Below, piece after piece: positions 45,948 to 54,728 of a DNA stretch of 64,000 nt. Position 1 is the stretch's first letter; each line of letters begins with the position of its first letter. The position numbers and the translations under genes are program-made. Under the pieces are notes generated by a model. The model made no database searches, was not told where the DNA came from, and worked only from the letters and a program-made list of their open reading frames with translations. The stretch covers positions 62,001 to 126,000 of the forward strand of contig JAOTVB010000008.1 in assembly GCA_029863605.1 (NCBI GenBank), in the 5' to 3' direction. Source of the stretch: Myxococcales bacterium. Lineage in GTDB: Bacteria; Myxococcota_A; Polyangia; Polyangiales; Houyiibacteriaceae.

Positions 45948-48017
45948 ATGCAGAGGGCCCAAGCTGTTTCCCTGATCCTACTCTGGGCGGTCACCGTGGC
46001 CGTCCTCGGGATCGCCCTCCGCGGCGAGTTCGTCTGGGACGACTTCGCGCTCATCGTGAACAACACCACCCTGCGGGACCCAGGCCTACTCGGTGAGCTG
46101 TTGACGACAGGCTTCTGGAACATCTCCTCGTCGAAAGCAGAGCTGAGCACGACCTACGCAGTGGTCTACAGGCCCGTCACCACGCTCGCCCTATTTGTGC
46201 AACACCAGCTCTTCGGTCTCGATGCGCGCGGCTTTCACCTGGTGAGCCTCCTCTTACACCTGGTGATCGTAACCTTGGTGTTTTCCCTGTTGCGGGAACG
46301 ATTGGGGGAGAGCCGAGGTGGTTGGTTGGGCGCTTTGGCCGGTGCCGCATTCTTTGCGATTCATCCGTCGCGGGCCGAAAGCGTGGCTTGGATCTCCGCT
46401 TCGACCGAGCTCTGGATGGCGTTGTTCGTCTTTGGTGGCTACGCGGTTTGGGTCATGCGCCCGGGCTCCGTGGTTCTCCCATCGGTTCTCTTCGCGCTGG
46501 CCCTCTTCGCAAAAGAGACAGCGATCGTGATCCCCGCGGTCTTGTGGATCGACATGTACGGCCGCCGAGGCGTCGTCGACTGGAAGCGTTGGAGCGTCTC
46601 GAGTGGCCTGTTCGCCGCGTTTGTCCTCGCTCGCTTCGCCGTCATCCCGCCTCCCGAGGCCGCCATTGGTTGGGCTGGACTTCTTCGGCGCGTGCTCGCC
46701 ACCGTTGGGCACTATATCGAAGCGACGATTTGGCCCTGGCGTCCGTTCGTCGAGCGAGGTTTTCGGTATACGAACTGTTCGGGGTCGATGGTCGTGCCGG
46801 CGATGACGATTGTGATTGCGGGCCTCGCAGCGATCGGGATCGCCGTCCTCGTCGTTAGGTTTCGCGCATTGCGCCGTAAACCCTGGCTGGCGGATCTCGC
46901 CTGGTTCTTCCTCTTCCTCGCTCCCGTGCTGAATATCATCGACTTTCACGGTTATGGATTGGCGGCCGATCGTTTCCTATACGTCCCAATCTTCGGAGTC
47001 GCTGCGTTGTTTGGACGAGCCGTGGCCCGCGCATCCAACGAAGCACCGAAGTCCCCTGCTGTCTTGGGAATCGCCGTGTGCACGATTCTGATCGCCTGCG
47101 GAATATCGACTCGGCAACACGTCAGCCACTTCCGACATAGTCAGGCGTTGTGGGAGTATGAGATCGGGCGAAACCCCAGCAATCTGCATGCGCTCGAGCT
47201 CGTCGGAACCGCAAACATCAGCAAAGATCCAGCACGTGCGATCCGTCTTTTTCAGCGGGGGTACGCGAGTGCGACGCAGAATTGCAACTCTGCGCTGGCG
47301 GCACGCTTTGCGCTGTTGTCGACGAAGCAACTCGTTGGCACCACCGCCGACACCGACCAGTCGCAGCTTCTGGCGCTCCGCACGTTCTACGATCTCGCGG
47401 TCGCAAAGCATCGCCTCGAGCTCTTGGGACCCCAGATCTCCCTCAATATGGAGGTTCCGGAAAGCTTTGCGCCGCAGCTCCTGGGCGACGGCTCTTTGTT
47501 TGCGATTCCACATGCCGCAGTGACGATGCGAACGTTGGACCTTTCCAAGGCAGAAGCATTGGTGCAGCGGATTCTCGAGATGGATCCGGATAACGACACT
47601 GCCTGGGTGCTGCTCGCGCGGATCCACGCCCGGCTCGGTCGGTACGTCGACGCGAGAGCCTCGCTTGACCACGCGCGGCGGCGAGCCCCGGAGAATCCGG
47701 CGGTCGACGCGCTTGAAAGGGCCTTGCACCAAGCGATGCAAGTCGCAACCCAACCGGTCGAAAACGAGCGCCAGGAAAGACTCCGATCGGCTCAAATCGC
47801 CGTTCTGCTAGGTGCACCGGAAGCCGCTAGGCGCGCTCTCCAACCCGAGCTCGACCAAAGCCCGGCCGATCCGATCATCGTTCTCGCCTACGTTCGGACG
47901 ATGGTGGCCGACGGACGGATCGATCTCGCCGAAGACGTGATCCAAAACGCCGAGAGAGTCGCACCCGAAAACGCCGCCAAGTGGCGACACCTAAGAGACG
48001 CCCTCCCCCCGCACTGA
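45948..48017 (+). CDS. Multi-TM protein with C-terminal TPR-like repeats (TMTC/PMT-like), paralog 2
   Basis: GEFVWDDFALIVNNTTL, FHLVSLLLHLVIV, HPSRAESVAWISASTELWMALF; same architecture as 44171-45943. Confidence 0.75.
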   Translation: MQRAQAVSLILLWAVTVAVLGIALRGEFVWDDFALIVNNTTLRDPGLLGELLTTGFWNISSSKAELSTTYAVVYRPVTTLALFVQHQLFGLDARGFHLVSLLLHLVIVTLVFSLLRERLGESRGGWLGALAGAAFFAIHPSRAESVAWISASTELWMALFVFGGYAVWVMRPGSVVLPSVLFALALFAKETAIVIPAVLWIDMYGRRGVVDWKRWSVSSGLFAAFVLARFAVIPPPEAAIGWAGLLRRVLATVGHYIEATIWPWRPFVERGFRYTNCSGSMVVPAMTIVIAGLAAIGIAVLVVRFRALRRKPWLADLAWFFLFLAPVLNIIDFHGYGLAADRFLYVPIFGVAALFGRAVARASNEAPKSPAVLGIAVCTILIACGISTRQHVSHFRHSQALWEYEIGRNPSNLHALELVGTANISKDPARAIRLFQRGYASATQNCNSALAARFALLSTKQLVGTTADTDQSQLLALRTFYDLAVAKHRLELLGPQISLNMEVPESFAPQLLGDGSLFAIPHAAVTMRTLDLSKAEALVQRILEMDPDNDTAWVLLARIHARLGRYVDARASLDHARRRAPENPAVDALERALHQAMQVATQPVENERQERLRSAQIAVLLGAPEAARRALQPELDQSPADPIIVLAYVRTMVADGRIDLAEDVIQNAERVAPENAAKWRHLRDALPPH

Positions 48018-48028
48018 CACAGGCACTG

Positions 48029-48484
48029 CTACTGCCGCTGTCGCTGTCGCTGCAAATACGCTGGCAGCGTGAGCGAGCCCGGCTCGTGCGTGAGGAGGTG
48101 GAGGCAGACCCCCAGGAGGCACACATTTTTGATGAAGTTGCTTCGCTGGTAGAGGTCCCAGAGCCACATGTCCTCAAGAGCGATCGAATCCGGTGCCTGA
48201 AACATGCCCGGCACGTGGATTACCAGAGTGACCACGACGAGAAACAGCCCGAGCAGGATCGCCCCTTCTTGCACACGCACGCCCAGGGCGATGCTCGCTC
48301 CCCCCACCAACAGGATGACACCACTCACAATTGAGCACACCCGCTTCATCGGCAGCCAATCCGGCATCAACTGTTGGATGAGATCATCGTGGAAGAGATG
48401 CTCTCCCCCTAACACCACGAAGATGCTGCTGAACAGAAGTCGGAACAGAAGCTCGGAGGCGTCGTGATTGAGGAGGGTCTTCAT
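48029..48484 (-). CDS. DoxX-like membrane protein
   Basis: ELLFRLLFSSIFVVLGGEHLFHDDLIQQLMPDW..., four hydrophobic segments. Confidence 0.65.
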   Translation of the reverse strand: MKTLLNHDASELLFRLLFSSIFVVLGGEHLFHDDLIQQLMPDWLPMKRVCSIVSGVILLVGGASIALGVRVQEGAILLGLFLVVVTLVIHVPGMFQAPDSIALEDMWLWDLYQRSNFIKNVCLLGVCLHLLTHEPGSLTLPAYLQRQRQRQ

Positions 48485-48570
48485 CGGAACGCGGGCGAAC
48501 GTATCCGAGCCGCTGTGGTCTCTCAAGAGCCGAAATTCGCGTTTGGGGCAGAGTCGACCCGTCGGTCCTC

Positions 48571-49815
48571 CTAGAACAGCCGAGCATAGCCGAGGCTCAC
48601 GACGTCCACGATCAGATCGTTCGTGCGCCAGTAGCGCGAAAAACCAAAGTCCACGCGATGGACGCTCGCGGTGGGGTCGACATAGATCACGAGCTTTCCG
48701 CCAAGCTCGTGTGCCCAGAATTCAGCCAAGTCCGAGTCAGCGGTCCGCGGAGCGGTGGGGTCGAAATCGACGAGGTCGACCGCACGAGTCCAGAAGTAGA
48801 CCGAGTTTTGGTGATGGGCGCGATAGCTCGCTCGTATGTACGCCCTCGGGGTTGCGTATTGGTAGAGCTCCACCTTCATGGTGTGCGCCTGGACATCAAA
48901 ATTGTCGAAGTAGAATCGATAGTGCAACCGAAGTGTGGAGTGAGTCGCTGGAATGTGCTGCGCAAGGAAACCCGAGAACGCGTTGCGTAAGCGTCGGTTA
49001 GGGAAGCGCTCTTGGGTGCGGCCCAAGCAAACCGTCACCTCAGGGTTGCACGCGATCGGAACGGAGTTCCAAGGTGTGATGAGCTCGCCAGCCTGCCACG
49101 TGACGCCGTATCCCGCTTTGACGAGAGTCGTTCGGCTCAGGATCTGTGAAACTTCGAGATTGGCATTGAGAGCACCGCGAGTGTCGCGCTCGTTCCCGGG
49201 AGGCTGGAGCCCGCCAAACGGCCCGTACGGCCGAAAGACATCGACGTAGCCATTCACGTTCATCGTGATCGTGGCATTGTCTTGGGCCAGCTCTCTCGCA
49301 TAGCCGAAACCCGCGAACACCGAACGGTACCACTCCTCGAGGTGGAGTCCGTATCGAAAGGACGTCATGTCGTCCGACGTTGCCTCATATCGGGTCGTAA
49401 TGTCGAGGGTGATCGTCTCGTTAGTACGGGACGCAGACGTCACCACGTCAATCGCATCGGTCGACGCGGAAGTGATGATGTCGACCGGAAGTACCATCGT
49501 GTGCTCGACTTTTTCGTTCTGCCGCGCCCGGATGTAAAGGGCAGGGTTCCAAACGTGAAGATCTTCAGAGCCCTTGGGGCCCGGCCCCGCCTGCGATTGG
49601 TAGCCGAAGCCAGACTGATTGAAATACGCGAATCGGGACAGCAGTTCTTCGACCTTCCAGTCATTGTCTGCGTGGCCAGGTGCGGTTCCGCACATCCCAA
49701 CGAAAATCGGCAAGACTACCGCTAGCCGGAGGATGCACCGCGGACGCCTAGTTCGTGCAGCCACAGCCTCCTCCCGCAGCGGTTGCGTCGCCTCCACCGG
49801 CAGCCTCACGCGCAC
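48571..49815 (-). CDS. DUF3570-like outer membrane protein
   Basis: Signal peptide; DIITSASTDAIDVVTSASRTNETITLDITTRYE and downstream barrel-like strands; true start may be about 49764 (GTG). Confidence 0.72.
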   Translation of the reverse strand: MRVRLPVEATQPLREEAVAARTRRPRCILRLAVVLPIFVGMCGTAPGHADNDWKVEELLSRFAYFNQSGFGYQSQAGPGPKGSEDLHVWNPALYIRARQNEKVEHTMVLPVDIITSASTDAIDVVTSASRTNETITLDITTRYEATSDDMTSFRYGLHLEEWYRSVFAGFGYARELAQDNATITMNVNGYVDVFRPYGPFGGLQPPGNERDTRGALNANLEVSQILSRTTLVKAGYGVTWQAGELITPWNSVPIACNPEVTVCLGRTQERFPNRRLRNAFSGFLAQHIPATHSTLRLHYRFYFDNFDVQAHTMKVELYQYATPRAYIRASYRAHHQNSVYFWTRAVDLVDFDPTAPRTADSDLAEFWAHELGGKLVIYVDPTASVHRVDFGFSRYWRTNDLIVDVVSLGYARLF

Positions 49816-49963
49816 GATGGAGTTGCCGCGAGGCGCGCTCCTCCAACGGATCGACTACCAGCTGCATGGTGGGGTCGGCCAGGTACTCCCGCTCATGAGC
49901 CGAAACGGTGACACACCCCGAAACGACGAGCAGAGCGAAAAGAACTCCGAACACTCTCGACAT
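49748..49963 (-). CDS. DUF4266-like small lipoprotein
   Basis: MSRVFGVLFALLVVSGCVTVSAHEREYLADPTMQLVVDPLEERASRQLHRAREAAGGGDATAAGGGCGCTN. Confidence 0.8.
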   Translation of the reverse strand: MSRVFGVLFALLVVSGCVTVSAHEREYLADPTMQLVVDPLEERASRQLHRAREAAGGGDATAAGGGCGCTN

Positions 49964-50203
49964 GCGCGCGCGGATCCTATCAGTGGTGGACACGGACACA
50001 AGCATCACTGTCGCGTGCGAAGGGCTAACATTCTCGCGGCTGAGACCTAATACGCAGAGACAGGATCGGGTTTGGGGGGAAAGGGCTGCGGCACGCCGTT
50101 GCGTCGCAGAGCGAGCGGGCCCTAGACGCAGCCAGAAAGCCGCCAAATTCTGCCCGTCCCTGGCGTCTGGGCGGGGGGACCGATTTTCCGCAATAATGTC
50201 TGA

Positions 50204-52075
50204 GTGCGTACTTCTGGAGTGGAGGGTCGACCGTCTACACGGCCGGTGTCGTCGGGTTCCAAGCCGCCGCAAGTCGGAGACGTCTTGGACGGACGCTATC
50301 GGATTACGGGCGTTCTCGGCACTGGGGGCATGGGGTGCGTCTACCGCGCCGAGCACGTTGCGATACGCCGCCCGCTCGCTCTGAAGCTCTTGCACCCCGA
50401 AGTCGAGGGAATGGAAGGGATCAGTGAGCGATTTCAGCGCGAGGCGTTCGCCATCGGCCGCGTCGACCATCCGAACTGCGTCAATGTCTCGGACTTTGGT
50501 GAGCTCGAGGGAGGCGCGCTCTATATGGTGCTCGAGGTCTTAGACGGGGTACCGCTGTTCGATCTCTTGGAAAAAGAACATTGTCTGGGGTGGAGACGAT
50601 CGCTGCACATCGTGCGACACGTATTGAGCGCGCTTGCCTACGCACACGAGGCGGGAATCGTACATCGCGACGTGAAACCAGAGAATGTCATTCTGGTCGA
50701 GCAAGACGGTGACCGGGACTTCGCGAAAATCCTCGATTTCGGGATCGCAAAGCTCTTCGATGACGCGCATGTCGAGGCGGGAAGCCCAGGCCTCACCCAA
50801 CTCGGCGTCACGATTGGAACGCCGACCTACATCGCTCCGGAACAAGCCTTCGGCCAACCCGTGGACGCGCGGGCCGACCTCTATGCGCTGTCGATCATGC
50901 TTTTCGAGATGATCGCAGGCGCGCCACCGTTCGATGCAGCCGAGGTGGTGACCCTCTTGACGATGCACGCCACCGCCGAGGTTCCTCGGATTTCCGAAGT
51001 CGCGCCCCGGATAAGTGTCCCGCAGGAAGTCGAGGCGATGATTCGGCGAGGTCTCGAGAAGAAGAAGGAAGACCGGTTCTCAAGTGCCAACGAGTACATC
51101 GCGCAAATCGACGCATCACTCACCCGTGATTCGCTCTCTCCCGCGCTCACGTCGGGCGGCGCAGCTCCGGATCTTCCCGAGCGTCTTTCGTGGGTCGAAG
51201 GTGTGCGCATCAAGGCAGAAGACGTTCGCAGGACACTGGCTCCCGTCGTCGCCCGCGCGGTCACCGAGGTGCAGGCGATCCCAAAGCGCCGATCGCGAAA
51301 GGAGATTCTGGGGATTGGTGCCGGCGTGACCGCTTTGCTGGCTGTGTTGCTGGTTGCGTTCGGCAGCAGCAGCCCGGACTACCTGCCAACCCGCACACAT
51401 CTGCCGTTGGTCGCACCCAAACACGGGCCCGAGGCGGAGGCCGCCGCGGAGATGCTCGAGCAGGGTCAACCCAAAGAGGCGGCCGCTTACCTTCGCTCAC
51501 AACGAACCAAAGTGCGAAAAGAACCCTATGCCCAGCTCGTGCTCGGGCATGCACATGCGAGCGCTCAGCGTAACCTCGAAGCGCTCGACGCTTATCGCCG
51601 AGCGATCTCGCTAGAGCAGAGCCTCTCGAAGGACAAGTTGCTGCGAACCAACGTCGGTCTCATGCTCGGGAAGAAAGAGCCGCGAGTCATCGACGCAGCC
51701 CTCGATCTCCTAGGAACGCTCGTACGGGATGCTGGCGACAAGGACGCCGAGGAACAGCTCGTGCAACTGGCGTCATCCGACGACAATCTGCACACACGAC
51801 AACGCGCGATGGCAGTCGCCGACGAAGTGGGCGTCGGAGACCAAATCGATCGGCTCAATGCCTATCAGCTCGATCTCAAACAGGGTGACAGCTGCAGCGA
51901 CCGCAGGGATGCCGTGGCCAAGTTGCGGGCCCTGGGCGACAAGCGGGCGATCCCCGCTCTCAGACAAGCGCAGCACCGAACACGCACGGAAGGTCTTCTC
52001 AAGAGAAAGACCAACGCCAACGCCTGTCTCCGGACCGACGCCGAGGAAGCGATTCAGTATCTAAAGAGCCTGTAG
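50204..52075 (+). CDS. Serine/threonine protein kinase with TM segment and C-terminal repeats
   Basis: LGTGGMGCVYRAEH, IVHRDVKPENVIL, LDFGIAKL, GTPTYIAPEQ; TM ILGIGAGVTALLAVLLVAF. Confidence 0.93.
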   Translation: MRTSGVEGRPSTRPVSSGSKPPQVGDVLDGRYRITGVLGTGGMGCVYRAEHVAIRRPLALKLLHPEVEGMEGISERFQREAFAIGRVDHPNCVNVSDFGELEGGALYMVLEVLDGVPLFDLLEKEHCLGWRRSLHIVRHVLSALAYAHEAGIVHRDVKPENVILVEQDGDRDFAKILDFGIAKLFDDAHVEAGSPGLTQLGVTIGTPTYIAPEQAFGQPVDARADLYALSIMLFEMIAGAPPFDAAEVVTLLTMHATAEVPRISEVAPRISVPQEVEAMIRRGLEKKKEDRFSSANEYIAQIDASLTRDSLSPALTSGGAAPDLPERLSWVEGVRIKAEDVRRTLAPVVARAVTEVQAIPKRRSRKEILGIGAGVTALLAVLLVAFGSSSPDYLPTRTHLPLVAPKHGPEAEAAAEMLEQGQPKEAAAYLRSQRTKVRKEPYAQLVLGHAHASAQRNLEALDAYRRAISLEQSLSKDKLLRTNVGLMLGKKEPRVIDAALDLLGTLVRDAGDKDAEEQLVQLASSDDNLHTRQRAMAVADEVGVGDQIDRLNAYQLDLKQGDSCSDRRDAVAKLRALGDKRAIPALRQAQHRTRTEGLLKRKTNANACLRTDAEEAIQYLKSL

Positions 52076-52118
52076 CCGGGCTATTGAGGGCTGGCGCACC
52101 TCAAGCTAAGGTCCAGCC

Positions 52119-53033
52119 GTGAATCGACGGACCCCCTTCTCCGTGTTCTTGTCCCTCGCTGCAATAGTGCTTGGCGTGTCGTGCTCCGATTCGAACAGCG
52201 ACTTCGGCATCGATGCGGGCGTCGGGGGTGGAGGCGGCGAAGGCGGCAGCGTCCCCGATCCCGCTTGTAACGGCAGTCCCCACCTTTGCGACCGGCGATT
52301 CGACGAGGTCTCGTACCCGATGGCGCACAACGCGATGTCGAACGCGGAAAACGGCTGGAGGGTACCAAATCAAAACTTCAACATCACGCGACAGCTCGAC
52401 TACGGCATCCGGGCCATGGAGCTCGACACCTACAATGAAGATGGAGAGCTATTGCTCTGCCACGTGGTGTGCGAGTTTGGCAGCCAACCATTGGTCGAAG
52501 GGCTCGGCGAGATTCGCACGTTTCTGGAAAGCAATCCGAACGAGGTCGTCTCGATCATCTTCGAAAGCAGCATCGAGGACGCCGAGACGGCTAGCGCAAT
52601 CGAGGACAGCGGCCTACTGGGTTTCACCTATCCACATGTCGTGGGCGATCCTTGGCCAACCTTGGGGGAGCTGATCGGAGCAGACACGCGTTTGGTCGTC
52701 TTTCAGGAAAAGCCCGGTGACGGGGAATATCCGTGGCTCATGTACATCTGGGATCACGCTTGGGAGACGCACTTCTCGTGGGGAGCGCCCGAAGACTTCA
52801 ATTGCAACCCGAATCGGGGTAACCCAGACAATCCGTTGTTCATGCTCAATCACTTCCTGACCGATATATGGGGCTTCCCGGAGCTCGCCGAGATGGTCAA
52901 CTACAACCCTTTGTTCATCGACCGCGCCGAGCAATGCGAGGAAGAAGGCAACGCCCTCCCCAACTTCGTCAAGGTAGACTTCTATGACATCGGCGACCTC
53001 TTCGATGTCGTCGAGTCGCTCAACGCCCCCTGA
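52119..53033 (+). CDS. PI-PLC X-domain-like lipoprotein
   Basis: Lipobox LGVSC; FDEVSYPMAHNAMSN and LDYGIRAMELDTYNEDGELLLCHVVCEFG, with FLESNPNEVVSIIFES. Confidence 0.82.
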   Translation: MNRRTPFSVFLSLAAIVLGVSCSDSNSDFGIDAGVGGGGGEGGSVPDPACNGSPHLCDRRFDEVSYPMAHNAMSNAENGWRVPNQNFNITRQLDYGIRAMELDTYNEDGELLLCHVVCEFGSQPLVEGLGEIRTFLESNPNEVVSIIFESSIEDAETASAIEDSGLLGFTYPHVVGDPWPTLGELIGADTRLVVFQEKPGDGEYPWLMYIWDHAWETHFSWGAPEDFNCNPNRGNPDNPLFMLNHFLTDIWGFPELAEMVNYNPLFIDRAEQCEEEGNALPNFVKVDFYDIGDLFDVVESLNAP

Positions 53034-53058
53034 CTTTTCCTAGGATGTGCCACTGACG

Positions 53059-53736
53059 ATGCGTAAGACGAGCTTCATTCATTGGGTGCCGATGGCCATA
53101 GCCCTGCTGCTACTCGCGCCAGCGCCGCGTGTGTCGGCGGAAGAAGGCTACGTGCCGGCGTCGTCGGGCAAGCGATACACACCTCTGAGAGGCCCAGGTC
53201 TTCGCGCCATCGCCGGGGCAACCCTGGGCGTGCCGATCTTTCTAAACGTCGACCACAGTGTGGTTCGCCCCGGAGCGGACATGTATGCCTGGATCGGGCT
53301 CGACGTAGGTTGGCTCGTCTTCGCTGCTGGTTTCGGAGCGAGCTGGAATGCGATCGATGTGGGCCAGATCCCCGGGGGCGAAGAGCTAGGTCGAAGCCCG
53401 TTGTCACGCCTCTACATCGAGCCCGAGATCCGTTTTCAGGTTCCCAAGGCCAAAGCGGTGCTCCCCTACTTGAGTGGTGCATTCGACGCGAACTGGTGGA
53501 AGTACCGCGACGTGCAACAGCTGTCTTGCAACTTTTGGTATTGTACTAACCGCGCGCGCTTCACATTCGCCCCCGGCTTCACCGCCAAGCTTGGGATCGG
53601 AATCAAAACCGGCGACCGCGTCTACATCGATATCGGTATCAAGTACTCTTTGACCGGAGCCGGGAACTTCTTCGATTCGACCCAACGCTGGCTGACCCCG
53701 TTCGTGGGGATCATGTATCGAGGCGACCAGGGCTAG
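53059..53736 (+). CDS. Putative outer membrane beta-barrel protein
   Basis: Signal peptide ending PAPRVSAEEG; alternating hydrophobic strands. Confidence 0.55.
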   Translation: MRKTSFIHWVPMAIALLLLAPAPRVSAEEGYVPASSGKRYTPLRGPGLRAIAGATLGVPIFLNVDHSVVRPGADMYAWIGLDVGWLVFAAGFGASWNAIDVGQIPGGEELGRSPLSRLYIEPEIRFQVPKAKAVLPYLSGAFDANWWKYRDVQQLSCNFWYCTNRARFTFAPGFTAKLGIGIKTGDRVYIDIGIKYSLTGAGNFFDSTQRWLTPFVGIMYRGDQG

Positions 53737-53820
53737 CCAGCGCAGGCTCACTCGCGTCACGCCTTGGTATCAGGATAGGGTGCGAAGTGGTCAACCATAT
53801 TGCTGGCCCCGCGTCTCGCA

Positions 53821-54144
53821 TCACTTGGCTGAAATTGCGCGGAGCGTATCCATGCCGGGACGCGGGAACTCCGTGTCCGCCACGTCACCAACGCGATCGA
53901 TTGGGATTTCGCCTATCTTGCCGGTGCGGCGAAGATCGACCCAACGATGGCCTTCGCCGAAAAGTGAATAGCGGCGCTGCCTCAGGACTTCATTGAGCAT
54001 GGAAGTATCGTCTGTGGCGCCCAGGTAGTTGCCGAGACCGGCCGCGTTGCGCACCCTGTTGATGGCGGCGAGCGATTCGTTCACATCGCTCCCGATTTGG
54101 GATTCGGTATAGATCAGAATCGCTACCGTGCTGGGTTGACTCAT
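53821..54144 (-). pseudogene. RagB/SusD-like C-terminal fragment
   Basis: SLAAINRVRNAAGL...LNEVLRQRRYSLFGEGHRWVDLRRTGKIGEIP resembles the SusD C-terminal helix region; no upstream SusD body. Confidence 0.6.
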
Positions 54145-54281
54145 GATCGCGTTGGAGCGTACGCGGTGCAGGACACCGGGCACTATCGGGGCGCAGCTAG
54201 TCCCCCTTGCGCGCCATTCAAGCTTAGGCCATGTGCCCGCGGCGAATGAAGAGTCGCTGTTCTCCGGATGAAAGGATTGCC

Positions 54282-54503
54282 ATGAATCGGTTTGGTGTGG
54301 TCGCGGTGTTTTTGCTCCTCGGAAGTGCTTGCACGGGCGGCTCGCCCGAGGAAGTCGCGCGAATCGAGGCGGCGGAGGACATGGAGGAGACCGTGGGCGA
54401 TGAGGCGGCGATGGTCGGCTCCAACCCCAACGACATGGAAGGCCTCGTGCCGCCGAACAGCGAGGAAACGCTCGAGATGGAAACGGAGCCGTACCCGGAA
54501 TAG
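54282..54503 (+). CDS. Small acidic lipoprotein
   Basis: MNRFGVVAVFLLLGSACTGGSPEEVARIEAAEDMEETVGDEAAMVGSNPNDMEGLVPPNSEETLEMETEPYPE. Confidence 0.6.
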   Translation: MNRFGVVAVFLLLGSACTGGSPEEVARIEAAEDMEETVGDEAAMVGSNPNDMEGLVPPNSEETLEMETEPYPE

Positions 54504-54728
54504 CCCGTTGCCGCAGCGGACCTACTCCCTTCATCGGAGTGCAGGCGGGCAGACCCACCGCGCCAGCCGAATTGGGGCCTAGCTTCTATAAGCATAACGT
54601 AAGTTTGCAGCGAAACGGCAAGTCAAGGTCGGAAGGGCTTTTCCCGGCTTGTGAAAAGGCGCAGCGTCCCCAATATTTCACCGTCGCCCTCAATCTGACG
54701 GCGGGTGTACGAAGTCTGGAGGCTTTGA

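Noticed and set aside
46977-47795. 272-aa ORF on - strand
   Set aside because: Antisense shadow of the second TMTC-like gene.
48018-48060. CTGTCGCTGTCGCTG microrepeat
   Set aside because: Too few units; part of the DoxX-like gene's Gln/Arg-rich C-terminus.
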